From NCBI GenBank assembly GCA_037576215.1, contig JBANDB010000008.1:1550001-1614000 (forward strand): a DNA stretch of 64,000 bases, read 5' to 3'. The stretch is from Armillaria gallica (lineage: Eukaryota; Basidiomycota; Agaricomycetes; Agaricales; Physalacriaceae). Shown here piece after piece: positions 11,901-22,796 of this stretch (positions are counted from its first letter, which is position 1; every line of letters starts with the position of its first letter). The position numbers were made by a program, and so were the translations under genes. The notes beneath the pieces are model-generated. The model was not told where the DNA came from, ran no database searches, and saw only the letters and a list, made by a program, of their open reading frames with translations.

Positions 11901-13586
11901 TTCTATTACACCACAGCAGCGGATGTAACGGTGTATAGGCTGTACAGTATGTTAATTAGGAGATTACAGAGGATTAAATGCAATGTCCGGTAAACGCGAA
12001 AGAGGGGATGCGTTTGTCATTCAGATGACAGAATACGGCTTGTAACTCCACTGATTGCGCCTCTTCAGTTTCGCCATGACCTGCTTTGGCCTCAACTGAT
12101 AGAAGAACGTGCTCACGGTTGCCGATGCCGTCGAACGTTTTGATAACAGTGGGCATGAATCGTGCTGGACGTCGTCAATTGTATCGCAGGGGACCATTCC
12201 TGAAGTTGACGCGTCACTTGAATGAACATGCTATGACATAGGGTAAGCGAATTGGCTGTAACTATGGGCAAAATGTTGTACCTGTGACCATGCCTTGATG
12301 GTTGGGAAAGTCGCGTCGCATTGTGGACAATGAGGGAGAGGCGCAGGACGCTGAACACCATGTAAGCTCGCGAATCATGAAGAAAAGACCACTACACGCA
12401 CCGACGCCTGAATACTTTTTACACTTCGGTTCAGATTCGCCAGACTGGGATGCCATTGATCCCAGTGCCTTTCCAGCGCCTCGTCATTTGCGCACCGTAG
12501 GTGACATACGATGCAATTTGCCATGATGCTGGGGCGGAGAGAAAAACCGTGGGCTTTTGAATATTATTGATCTGTATTTAATAAGCAGCCTATATGATTC
12601 GGTGCTTTTATCGCTCCTTTTGCTTCCGTTGCCCATGTCAAAAAAAGAACTTCAGATCGTATGATGTCTATAGCGGACCTTCCTTACGAGTAAAGGGGAT
12701 TCACTGAACTTTTGTCAACGAACCTTGAACCTAGCGGGATGCATACCAACGATGTCGGAAATCCTAGAGGCCTAACACATGCATAAACGGTACCTTGTTG
12801 TACTTTTGCGGTTGTACATGGGGAATCCGATTTTGCTACGAACGAACTTTATTGCGGAGCAGAACAACAGAATGACGGAAACAGGATCCAGCCGAATTCC
12901 ATTTCATCTTCAGAAGACCGAAATCCAAGGGAGAATAAACAGGCTGATCTGACGGTGAGAACAACGACGATTTGGTTTGTGCCATCAGCAGCAGACGCGT
13001 CAAGTGGTGTCGGCGATGGGCTACAATCTAGTGCGTTCATGAAAGATGTTTATTAAAGCTTAAAGCTTAAAGAGCGAAAGAAGAGGCACATTGAAAGAGA
13101 AAGAGGTGGAAGGAAGAATTGATGATGACTGTTGAACTAGTACTTCGACGTCGCGGAATCGGAATCGGACCGATTGCTTCTCTTTCTCCCACTACCGTGA
13201 CGAAGTGCGTAAATTTGTTTATCGCTTTTTACCGTTACCGAAATCGGGTTCTGCCTTTCAGGTCCAGGGCCTGAGATTGAAGCTTGGAGAGCTGTACGAC
13301 GCGAACATTAGCAAAGGCAGGACGACGAACCCTATACACAAGATTTCTCGCCACAGCAATACTATAGCGAGCGTAAGGATCCACTTTATACCCATTCCTT
13401 CTGGTTCTTAACTCGTGGTTTCTTAGTTTTATTCCACTGAGCCTTCACTCTCCTACTTGAATAGGAGTTATCTCGAATCCTGCGGCTATATCGAGTCCGA
13501 TTCGGTTTTGGAACGCGTACGAACTGAAATTGTAATGGCCTCCTTGATTCGCCTCACCGTGTCTCGACTGATTTTCTGTCCCCTAG
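11901..13586. other. Intergenic region, no gene supported
   Basis: Several open frames of 60-80 codons occur (for example 12302-12526), but none has an ATG in a good position, a domain or splice logic. A small A/T-rich direct repeat (AAAGCTTAAAGCTTAAAG) lies at about 13057-13074. The last few hundred bases are probably promoter and 5' UTR of the F-box-like gene. Confidence 0.4.
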
Positions 13587-15272
13587 ATGAACACTCCTCT
13601 CAAGTGTACAACATGTGGTGCTCCATGCAACAGTACCCACGTGTTCCTCCGTGACGACTTTCCCTTACTTCCCACCCTTCTTCGCAACAATGAGCCGCCA
13701 ACGGGGTCTATGGTTGGACCTCTTCGGTCATCAGCGCTCCGTGTGAGCGCTACCATCGACGAGATACAGGCTGAAATTTTGCGCACCAGCGACTTTCTCA
13801 AAGCCCTGCAGGACAAGCGCCGACATCTACAGTTGATTGAAGAGGAATACAAAGCGGTTTTATCACCTGTTCGTCGTGTACCCCCTGAGGTCCTCGCGGA
13901 GATATTCTATGCGTGCATTGGAAACGAGGAGTCGGAATTGGGATATGATGTTTTTGATGTTTTCGATGGGCCCTGGGTTCTTTCGCGAGTGTGTCGTTTA
14001 TGGCGCCAAGTCTTATTCTCCCTTTGCCCGAGCAGTTGGACCACCTTCCTGGTGTCAGTGCGTTTTCGGGTGCCAAAGGATCCCGTCTCATTGTTAAAAG
14101 CGGCGCTGTCGCGTTGCGGAAACCTCCAGCTGGAGTTTGTCTTTTACGGTCCCAGCTGGGATTCCCAGGATGCACATATGGAGGTACGAAGAACGAGCAA
14201 ATCTCTTTTTCAAATTTTACTATCGCTGTCTCATCGATGGAAATCCGTCAACCTCGACATCTCTCACGAACTTTTCCAACTTCTTCCATCTATTCGCGGA
14301 AAGGTTTCCTGTCTGGAAACTTGTAGCACATCGACTGGCCCTATCACTGGGTCTTTCAATGCTCTAGAATTCGCCCCAAGTTTGAAGTGTCTGACCTTCG
14401 AGGGACTGAGAAATTGTCTCCTTCCTGTGCGAGTTTCAACCTCCCATCTTGTCAGGTTCTCTGACGACAGAGCGACGGATTTCTTTGGACATCTACATGA
14501 GATGTATTTGGATATAATCCGCGGCTCTCCTTTCTTGGATGAAGTCGAGGTCCAGCATCAGGGCCAAGCAGAAGGTGACTTGCCTGTGGCCACCCCCGCA
14601 TCATCCATCCGACCCTACGCACACTTGCTCTTCGCGAAGGCTCATTTATGCGAAGCCTAGAACTTCCAAAGCTTGAAACCGTCGGCATTCAGGAAAATTC
14701 CCATGAAGTGGGCGACAGGTCTACATTTCCCGATGTCCTTCCTGCGTTGCATGACCTCATCATACGTTCGAGGTGTTCCCTTACGAATTTATCCATCGCA
14801 GATACAGTTCTCGATGATAACATTATATCCATCCTCTCTTTGTCTCCACAACTTGCCTACTTGAGGTTCCCTCTCACTCAATGGAGTGAGGACTCTGATT
14901 CTATTCTTGAAGTCGTCATCGAGAAGATGGCCGAAACGACCATCGATAGCTTCGGTGATAATGAACCTAAGCCTCATTCCCCTTCTGAAGTATTTCTCTG
15001 TCTACATGTCTGATCGCCGGTCCCGATTCAGAGAGGAAGTTGAGGTGGGATTTGTTGACAGTAATTTTGTTTACATGTTGAAAGTGCGCTTGGACTGCGC
15101 AAGTCCGCTACGGTTCGTTAACGTCAATGGATCGACCCGTCTCTTGAGATTCACAGGAGTCGATGGTGATGATGTTGAACAGCTAGTAAAATGGCGGGAC
15201 GAAAACAAATTCGAGAAGCTTGCCATTCAGTCGGGTTGGGGACCAAAATCTACTCTTCATTGTGTAGTGTAA
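13587..15272 (+). pseudogene. F-box-like protein, reading frame broken twice
   Basis: Typical of the large basidiomycete family of F-box-like proteins that are presumed adaptors of SCF ubiquitin ligases. It begins MNTPLKCTTCGAPC, then a coiled-coil segment (ATIDEIQAEILRTSDFL) and the F-box-like core (SPVRRVPPEVLAEIFYACI ... GPWVLSRVCRLWRQ). Leucine-rich repeat-like sequence follows. The frame opened at 13587 stops at 14660, but protein-like sequence continues in another frame from about 14648 (RSLELPKLETVGIQ) and returns to the first frame from about 14960 (MNLSLIPLLKYFSVYM) to a stop at 15272. No good introns explain the shifts, so a one-base deletion near 14640 and a compensating change near 14950 are likely. 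It is either a decaying family member or carries sequence errors. These families are known to expand and decay quickly. Confidence 0.6.
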
Positions 15273-15364
15273 ATCGTTAGGCCCCAGGATAATGACGCAC
15301 ATAAAATACATAAATAAGCAGCATGCAACTTGGAAAAAAATGCTCCCTGGTAAAGAACGATGGA

Positions 15365-15925
15365 TATTTAAGATCATGGCCAAACGGGACAGTGCGCATA
15401 AAGAAGCTATGGTCAACAAGTGGGTCGCTTTTCTTATTCCCAGTTCACTTCCCTCGGAACTGATGCGATCTGTACGCTTAGCCTTGAACACGTCTCGTGC
15501 GCTCAAAGAGCGGTATTCAAGACGCGTGAACAGTGGCACCGCACCAACTTGGAAGTCGTGTTGAAGGATCCAACGGCGCTCGGTAAGCTCAGTCGGCGAC
15601 TGGCCAGCCAAACACGACTCGGAGAAGTATGCCTACGACATTACGGCGCGCGTAGGAAACATATCACGGAGGGTACGCTATTCACTAATGTCAACATTCC
15701 TCCGGGCTACATCCACGAACCCTGGACGGTACAAGATCTAGTGAATGCCGCGAATGAGGGTAGAGTCGTTCAGGATGCTGGTAATTGGTCTTGACCCGAT
15801 GGGGAAGATCTCGTTAACTTCGAAGTGCATAACTGTTGATTTGGGAGATACGGGTCTACTTAGATTGCTACTATGATTATATAAATAGAACAGTAAAGCT
15901 CGCGACAGATCTCGTTGTCAACTTT
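15365..15925 (+). pseudogene. Chimeric duplicate: uS7m fragment fused to FAD-monooxygenase 3' end
   Basis: The first part (about 15376-15440) copies the end of the mitochondrial uS7 gene (AKRDSAHKEAMVNK against AKRDAAHKEAMLNK near 23,060-23,120 on the minus strand), including bases past its probable splice donor. From about 15450 the sequence switches to the last intron and last exon of the FAD monooxygenase at 20113-20455, ending EPWTVQDLVNAANEGRVVQDAGNWS (positions 15718-15794). Similarity goes on past the stop to about 15925, matching the spacer between the monooxygenase and the RNF220-like gene. Inside the exon copy there is one extra base (CTCAGTCGGCG for CTCGTCGGCG) and, further on, one missing base, so it cannot make the original protein. 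It lies in inverted orientation about 4-8 kb from its source. Confidence 0.85.
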
Positions 15926-16273
15926 ACATAGTTCAGCTTCTTTTAATGAAGGAAAAACAGTCAGCTAAATGGTGTTAGCCTATGCTAACTATCACTGAAG
16001 GAGAGCGCGAGATTATACATGACATTCCAATCAGTTCGCCTGGCAAGGAAACGAGATCTAGCCGCTTATGCTGATTTCAAGTTCAAGTTGCGATTCGAGG
16101 AGAACCACCGGTAAATGCCTACTCATTTGGATATGTCAACGTAGCTAATATTCGTAGAACATAGATAAGATCTTATCCATGAATGGCTCTCGCTATTCAA
16201 ACACTACTTGCCAATATATAACATGATGTTGCAAGACATTACCGCGGCCGTGAAACTTCCCGGACCAGCGTCA
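15926..16273. other. Intergenic region, nothing recognised
   Basis: Between the duplicated fragment and the eIF3f stop codon. I see no coding sequence or repeat; it should hold the eIF3f 3' UTR. Confidence 0.4.
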
Positions 16274-17435
16274 TCAAGCAGAGGTGACAAGCGCTAGCCG
16301 AGAGGACACCTCTGCCTGTGCCCGTACCAAGTTAGCCAGATATGAGATCATCAACGTATCCTGCAAATATCATCAGCACCCAGGATACCTAGAACCGTCG
16401 CCAGGAAACGCACCTGCAGACTCGCGTTGAATCCACCCTTCTCCAGGTCATCCGTGCTAGCGCCCAGCGTATCCATCAGGTACCTCCCTAGCGCCGGATC
16501 ACCCTTCGTCTCTCCAGCCAGCACCGATCGTACATACGCCAGCACGCGGTCAAGCATGCCAGACACGTTCTGGATGGACTGCTCGAGGATTTCTAGGTCA
16601 GCCAAGGGCTGATTGCTCGTCGAGCTGGGTGACGCCGCAGTCGACGTCAAGAGATCGACTTGAGGATGTCGATGTCAGGATTTGGTGTTTCGTCCATGAA
16701 AGGAATGTACTCACGTCCGCTCCGCTCAGCATCATGGAACCGTAGCTCGACAGGTACCGGAACAAACACGCAATTTTCGGGTCTTGGGAATACGCCCACT
16801 GGTGAGCTGAGCATTGGATCAATAAACATACTGTATGTCAGTGAGAGCACGTACCTGAAGTATGCTTTTATGCCGGCGGGTTCGCCATCATCTATACCGG
16901 TATTCAGAGCGACATGGATGGCCTGGTGAGGCGCTGTTTCTTGCGAATAGAAATTTTGAATGAGAGCAGAAAAAGTATTGAGGTTCGAGCCCGTCGAGTA
17001 CCTAGTGCCTGTTAGTTACAGTCCAATACAAAGGAAGAAGATAGACTCACCAGCCGACGATAACCTCCTTCGAGTTGACTTTATGATGCAGGTCGTACAT
17101 CGTCCGATGGTAATCCATGTCCACCGCCACCTGCTCGCTGGTCTCGCTGTGAAGCACAGCAAACGACGAGCGGACCTCTACCCCCGAGTCCGTCCGCGTA
17201 CCAAGCAGAGTTCCCAGGACCCGATCCTGCTTGTCCGTCCGTCGCAAGTAATGGTCGAGAATCGAGAAAAGAGCCACAGGGTGGATCGTTACACTGGTCG
17301 GTGTCCGCCTGCATGTCGTTCGTTAGCAACCATCGAGAAAGGAATCTTGGGAGCTTACGGCGCATTTTGAACAGCCGTGGATGCATTCAGTGAGCTGTGT
17401 ACATGAATAGCCGACGACGAAGGCTGGAGCGGCAT
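16274..17435 (-). CDS. EIF3F: Translation initiation factor eIF3 subunit F
   Basis: Core subunit of the eIF3 complex that scaffolds the 43S pre-initiation complex in the cytosol. Start at 17435 gives [20 protein letters not shown], and after a short intron the MPN domain opens ([37 protein letters not shown]). It continues with [21 protein letters not shown], the exon with [20 protein letters not shown], and the C-terminal helical part [20 protein letters not shown]. The last intron (about 16384-16436) must be removed to reach the conserved end [20 protein letters not shown] and the stop at 16274. As in other eIF3f proteins the JAMM metal-binding motif is absent. The gene is intact and divergent from TOM7 across 82 bp. 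Confidence 0.95.
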
Positions 17436-17517
17436 TGTTCACTGTGGATGTGGTCGTCGGTAAGAACTTTTTTGATCGCTTCGGGATTTGCCGTACCCGT
17501 CTCTCAAAATTTCCACC
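17436..17517. promoter_or_regulatory. 82-bp divergent promoter of eIF3f and TOM7
   Basis: Both start codons face away from this interval, so all core promoter signals and both 5' UTRs must fit here or within the genes. No TATA box is visible, as expected for housekeeping genes. Confidence 0.6.
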
Positions 17518-17820
17518 ATGCCCTCAGAGGATACCAAGGTTCGTCGGCCGTTTTCCTGTATTTTCAGCACCGTACTCATTGTTTTTACGCAGGAAACGAT
17601 AGCAAAAGTCGTCGAGCTTGGACGGGTGCGTGTTATAATGTGTGGGGAGCGATAGCTGACTCGTTGCAGACTGTGCTTCATTATGGTTGGATACCTCTGA
17701 TTATCTACGTCGGCTTCACTCGAAGCAACCCGCAGCCGTCTTTGATCAAGTACGTTTCCTTATTCTGGGAGGAAAAGGCCTTTCTGACTGTCTCGCAGAT
17801 TGATCAGCCCGCTGGCGTAA
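17518..17820 (+). CDS. TOM7: Mitochondrial import receptor subunit Tom7
   Basis: A 51-residue tail-anchored subunit of the outer-membrane TOM complex, modulating its assembly. Four exons splice to MPSEDTK, ETIAKVVELGR, TVLHYGWIPLIIYVGFTRSN plus PQPSLIK, and LISPLA. Introns lie at about 17539-17592, 17626-17670 and 17752-17800. The single membrane helix with YGWIPLIIYVGF, followed by the RSNPQP loop, is diagnostic of Tom7. No exon is long enough to show up as a convincing ORF by itself, so the gene is easily missed by automatic annotation. It is divergent from eIF3f. Confidence 0.93.
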
Positions 17821-18438
17821 TCCCCCAGAAGACGCCTTTGTACATAATGTCTGTCGCTGTCAATCCACATCTCACTGTTTTATCTATCGAGAGAAGACTG
17901 TAGTGTCCATATGGTGAGCTGACCTTTTGTTTCTTCTCCGCGTGAGGATGATTCATGTCGTGGTGATACATCCGTATCCTGAACGAACCGTTTATATACG
18001 GCACCCTGTCGTTGTAACCCCTTCTGAGGTGGTTTATCGACTGGCGTAAAATGTGGACATGACAAGGCCAGATCTGAGCGCGCCCTTTTAGTTGTCCGAC
18101 TAGTGATTGCCATGACATTTCGCTTACTTGTCTTTCTTTCTCATAGAACAAGATGTCGTGGCGTTGGAGAATCTGAAGTCGCGTTTGATGTATCATCGAG
18201 CACTATTTATCTTTGTGCCTTCGTTAGATACCAAGCCCTCTTGATGTACCTGAGCACTATTTTACATGAAGCCTAAGGTCTTGCAGACGGTACTTTCTGG
18301 TCAACAGCTCCAAGACATTGGCTGCAGCAATGGACGTAGCAGTTTGAACCGGCATTAACATTCAACACCCATTATGGAAAGCAGAATGTACCGGCTATAC
18401 AAGTATACTTACATATTATCTATATACAACAAGAAATA
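17821..18438. other. Intergenic region, nothing recognised
   Basis: A 130-codon open frame on the minus strand (17804-18196) overlaps the last TOM7 exon and has no protein-like features; I regard it as chance. The remainder should contain the 3' UTRs of TOM7 and the convergent RNF220-like gene. Confidence 0.45.
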
Positions 18439-19869
18439 CTAGAGATACACTCGTCGGAGGTCTGTTGCACCAGTAATCCGTTTGCAAATAGGACAGAGCT
18501 TAGTCGATCCTAAACACCGAAGCCAACATTCACGGCAACAGGTATGCCAGCATCCCGTCGATACCGTAGGTTCGTTGTACGGATCTAGGCAGATACGGCA
18601 CAGAAGCGACGTCGACGAAGAAACTCTAGTCGCCTCCTGCGGAAATTTTATCAAAAAGTTGAGAGAATTCCATGGCCATGTACATACCAGATATTTGACC
18701 TTCGCCTCCAATGCCTTGATCAACGCTGGACGGTTACCCAATTGCTTGGCCGACAAAACAGCGCGGTCCATCCTATCAGCCTCGCCGACGCCCATGACCT
18801 CGTCCATCTTGGCCTTCACCACATCCAGACCCTCGTGAGTCTTCTCCTTCCCTTTCGTTACCTTGCCCTCAGCCACCAAATCTCGTAATGTCATCGTAAC
18901 TGCGCCGTCCCCTTCAGTTTCGACGTCCACTTCAACCTCGGGTGCTGGTGCTGGACCCAGGATATCGCCCTCTGTAAATTGAGGACACCCGAAGGCTTCG
19001 TCATCGCCGTCAATGTCGATTTCTTCCTCTATGTCCTGTTCGTTCCTGTTGCGCATGTGAAAGCCAGTACCTTGAAGAAAAGGTTAAGAATGGTATATAG
19101 GAAGCCTCTGAAAACATACCTCTGACACTCCCAATAATTGGTTCCTCGTCTTCCCACTCCTCTTGGTCTTCCACTCTCCGGAGCATCTCCCTCTGCTCCC
19201 TCTGCTCCCTCTCCTCGTCCATCCGCCTGTTTTCGCCTGCTAAACATGCATCTACATGTGCATCCAACACATCCTCATCTCCCGCCACCGTCGTCAGGCA
19301 AACAGGACACACAATCTCTCCGCAGAATTGCGTCTGAGCATGCGAGTAACCCTCCTCATCCTCCCTCGTCATTTCCTTCAGCCCAGCATGCCTCCGCTTT
19401 CGGTTTCGCTTGATTTTCTGCAGCGTCTTGGTAGTTTGCTCATTGGCGGCATCTTTGGTTTGAAAGGACCTCTGCGCACGAACAGCAGACTTTCTACGTG
19501 AATATGATGTACTGGACCTAGTAACCGATGGTTCAGCAGCAAACAGGGGAGCAAAAACGCCAGCGCACCCTTCCTCAAACTCAGCAGCCAGGACATCCGT
19601 TGACCCGACGCTCTGAACAATCTTCTCGACGCGTTGGGACTCGAAATCCGAGTGCTTAGCAAGAAGCCGTAGGGGTATGTGTTCTTTGCAGATAGGACAT
19701 TCTCTCGTCTCTACTTTGGCTAAAGATGAAGGTTGAGCTTATTCAAATTGCTCTGGGTACGACGATGGCTGGACCAACCTCTCTTCCTAGTCGTCGCGGG
19801 GGCGGGGGCGGAGGGCGTGGACGACAGTGATGATAATGAAGATGACCTCTCTCTCTTTTGTGGGCTCAT
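18439..19869 (-). CDS. RNF220-like RING E3 ubiquitin ligase
   Basis: Start at 19869 gives a basic Ser-rich N-terminus (MSPQKRERSSSLSSLSS), spliced to a zinc-finger-like CPICKEHIPLRLLAKH. A second cysteine pair occurs in GEIVCPVCLTTVAG with DAHVDACL, then an acidic/Arg-rich helix and the segment IDIDGDDEAFGCPQFTEGDI, which resembles the conserved middle domain of RNF220. The C-terminus is a RING finger, CRICLDPYNEPTVSTGC, then HTCCRECWL and KLCPICKRIT. RING ligases transfer ubiquitin from an E2 to substrates; RNF220 in animals is nuclear and acts on transcription regulators. Cysteines and His of the RING are all present. Substrate here is unknown. Introns lie at about 19740-19780, 19060-19120 and 18640-18690. 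Confidence 0.85.
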
Positions 19870-20112
19870 ATGGGAGCTCGTGGGGTTGGATGGAGAAAAG
19901 TTGTTTTGGATGTCGCTACATTACTCGGAGGAACGGCCCGTGACCCGGCATCATGCTTTCACGCGCTCAACGAGATCTGTCGCGAATGAGAAGAGATTTC
20001 CTGTTCTATTTATATGATCCTTGTAACTATCCAAGTAGACATGTATCTCCCAAATCAACAATTATACTCTTCCAAGCCAAATAACGAGATCCTTGGTATC
20101 GAGAATGCAAAG

Positions 20113-21707
20113 TTAAGACCAATTACCAGCATCCTGAATGACTCTACCCTCATTCGCGGCATCCACTAGATCTTGAACCGTCCAGGGTTCGTAGATGTAT
20201 CCCGGAGGAATGTTGGTATTAGTGAACGGTGTACCCTCCGTGATATGTTTCGCACACGCGTCGTAATTGTCGTAGGCATACTTCTCCGAGTCGTGATTGG
20301 CTAGCCAGTCGCCGACGAGCTTACCGAGCGCCTTGGGATCCTTCAATACGACTTCCCAGTTGGTGTGGTGCCACTGCTCACGCGTCTTGAATCCCGCTCT
20401 TTGAGCGCACGAGACGCGTTCAAAGCTAAGCATATCAGTTCCGAGGGATGATCTTAAAAAAAAAAGACGGAAACTGACCGAAGCTTATTATAGACTTGGG
20501 CAGCCAGAGGAACGTCGTCCTTTCCGCTGACTTGGAGGCATGCTGCGAGTGTTATACCATCCTCCATGGCCATAGTCGCCCCACTGGCGCTCGTAGGAAG
20601 AAGAGTATGCGCAGCGTCTCCGATTTGGGCAATACGGCCCATAGGAGAGATCCATTTCGGTTGGGGGTTGCGCCACATGAGCTTCCAGTCGGTGACCTCC
20701 TTGTTAGGCACGGAGCTGATGAGCGTCGGGACAAACGAATCCCATTCCTTCACATAGTGAAGTGCACAGTCGGAACTCTGGGTCTTGGACCAGTTATCGT
20801 CTACATTGCCGCCATCCTGATATTTGCGGTCATCAGAAACAGGCCACGAGTCAGATAGGATGGAATATGCGTACCATGTAGGTCATCAGGAAACACACAC
20901 TGGTCTTGTTCTTGCCAGTGACAATATGGGTGTTATGTCCGATGTGGATAATCGTTCGGGGGCTTTCGTCGAATACCTTCGCCAACTCCGGGACCTTCAG
21001 AGCGTGATTAAGAGGAAAGGTCATACGATATATCCCATAGCCGCTGCTGATAGGCTGCTCCTTCTTCCCACTAACTATACCCCATGCCGTACCTCCAACA
21101 CCGTCTGCTGCGATGACGAGATCCGCCTCAAGCTTGCTCCCATCTTCGAGGATAGCAAAACCCTTCTCCGCAGTCTCAGAATAGTCCTGGACATTAACAC
21201 CATGCTCGATGGGAATGCCGAGGGCCGTCGCGTAATCATGCAGTGCACGATGAGCGTCGAGACGACTGAGAGCCATACCACGGTCTTCGATATTCGGGCC
21301 AGATTCACATATGGGAAACACCCCAATAAGCGTCCCGTCGTACTTGTACATGTGCGCTTGGGGTCCGAATGTGTTTTCGTTCAGCCCCTCGAGAAATCCT
21401 GGCCACTTGCGCATGGTACGAAGTGCACTTGGCTGGATGGCGACGAGATCACCTGTAGGGATAGTGAGTCCGAGAGTCGATACACCAATATATTGGCGCC
21501 AATCACCAAAGGGATCAAGACCGGGTCGACGTTCGACGACGCGGACGTTGTGACCTTTGCGGTAACATTCAATCGCAGCAGTCAGGCCTGCAAGACCTCC
21601 CCCTGTATAGGAATAAATCATAGTGATTATGCAGACAAGAATTGGGATTCACCAGCGATGAGAATGTCTATGCCAGACAACGGTTCGCGAACCATGTGAT
21701 CAGCCAT
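20113..21707 (-). CDS. FAD-dependent monooxygenase (salicylate hydroxylase type)
   Basis: Group A flavoprotein hydroxylase. The start at 21707 gives MADHMVREPLSGIDILIAG and joins across a short intron to the FAD-binding GGLAGLTAAIECYRKGHNV with the VER ending of the Rossmann motif. The DG motif appears as LVIAADGVGG and the second FAD motif as QIGDAAHTLLPTSASGATMA. Several short introns separate these blocks, and the last exon ends NEGRVIQDAGNWS at 20113. All cofactor motifs are present, so it is probably active; such enzymes hydroxylate aromatic rings or act in secondary metabolism, and the substrate cannot be told. A partial, broken copy of its last exon sits at 15450-15794. A minus-strand TATAAAAGG lies at 21765-21773. 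Confidence 0.9.
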
Positions 21708-21764
21708 GTTGACGGAGGTACAAGTATGATGCCGTCGAATGGTAGTATTTTACGAACGACACGA

Positions 21765-21773
21765 CCTTTTATA
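21765..21773 (-). promoter_or_regulatory. TATA box of the FAD monooxygenase
   Basis: TATAAAAGG on the minus strand, 57 bp upstream of the ATG at 21707. Confidence 0.5.
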
Positions 21774-22796
21774 TCTCGAACCCATGCATACGGCTTACAA
21801 CTGACGCGAGTTGACAGTCACGAAGGATGAAGACAAGTGACAAAGAAATGCGAGATACCGCTCGTTGGATGACGGCGTTCATACTTCGAATAGGGATCAG
21901 GTAGGACAAGAAGACCTCCAAGAACCAATAAGACTCGGCGAGGACAGAGAGCTACTCCATAAAAACGATGACAGTGACGTTCTGTTAATAATCAATTTGA
22001 TAAGAAAATCTGAAAAGGCCTTTTTGGCCTCCGAAATTCCAATGGAGGCGTAAGATAGTCTGTTCAGCGGCGTTACCTGCAGCTGTCGACAGGTTAACAG
22101 AAGACCAGGCAACCACCCATGTCTGTAAATTTACCGGGTAAAAATTCTCATTCTCAGCAAAATTCAGAGATAAATGAGAGCAGAAACCCTTTTGCGTCTC
22201 GAGCCTAAAGTGTTGAGAGACGAAGACCTGCGGAACAGCAGCGCCAGCTTGACAGAGAGAGTTTGACTATCGCCGGCGTTGCAAGTCCCGAAGCGTAAGT
22301 CTGAACGCGTAACGGTTGGTAAAATAATTTTCAGAAGCATCCGATGCTGGAAATAGATTCCGGCACTCGGAAAGTACTGAGAATACTGTAAGGCTTAAGC
22401 ATAATAGAAGAGATCGGCGATGTTCTGAAAGCAAGAGGATCAGCTGGAGAACAGGAACGTGGATAGACGCATACTAATGGCTAGGCTACCTGTACAAAGG
22501 ATAAGGAAGGAACTCAGGTTAGCATCGGGCATTCGAACGAAAGGACTGGAAATACTTATTTGTCTTTCAACCTCCGCATTACGGGCCGGTATTCTTCCTT
22601 TCTTCCCTTTTCTTCACCATATCTATATGCGCTGTCATTTGTGATCCACTTGCGAGACAAAGCCACAAGACTCCATGGATCGTAGTGGCGAGCGCTTCCA
22701 ATGTCGTACGGGAGTGGGAAGGCACTCACAGTAAACTGGGGCCTGCTTGCAGAAAAATCACTTAGTAGGATGCGTTCGTTTGAACATCAAATTAGT
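21774..22796. other. Intergenic region, no gene supported
   Basis: About 1 kb with only short open frames. A short palindromic run (AAAAGGCCTTTTTGGCC) occurs near 22014-22030. I see no transposon ends or RNA genes. Confidence 0.4.

Noticed and set aside
12302..12526. Open frame that looked like the end of a small protein
   Set aside because: No ATG in frame, no splice acceptor that helps, no recognisable family.
17804..18196. 130-codon open frame on the minus strand beside TOM7
   Set aside because: It overlaps the last TOM7 exon and lacks a domain, a plausible promoter or conserved composition.
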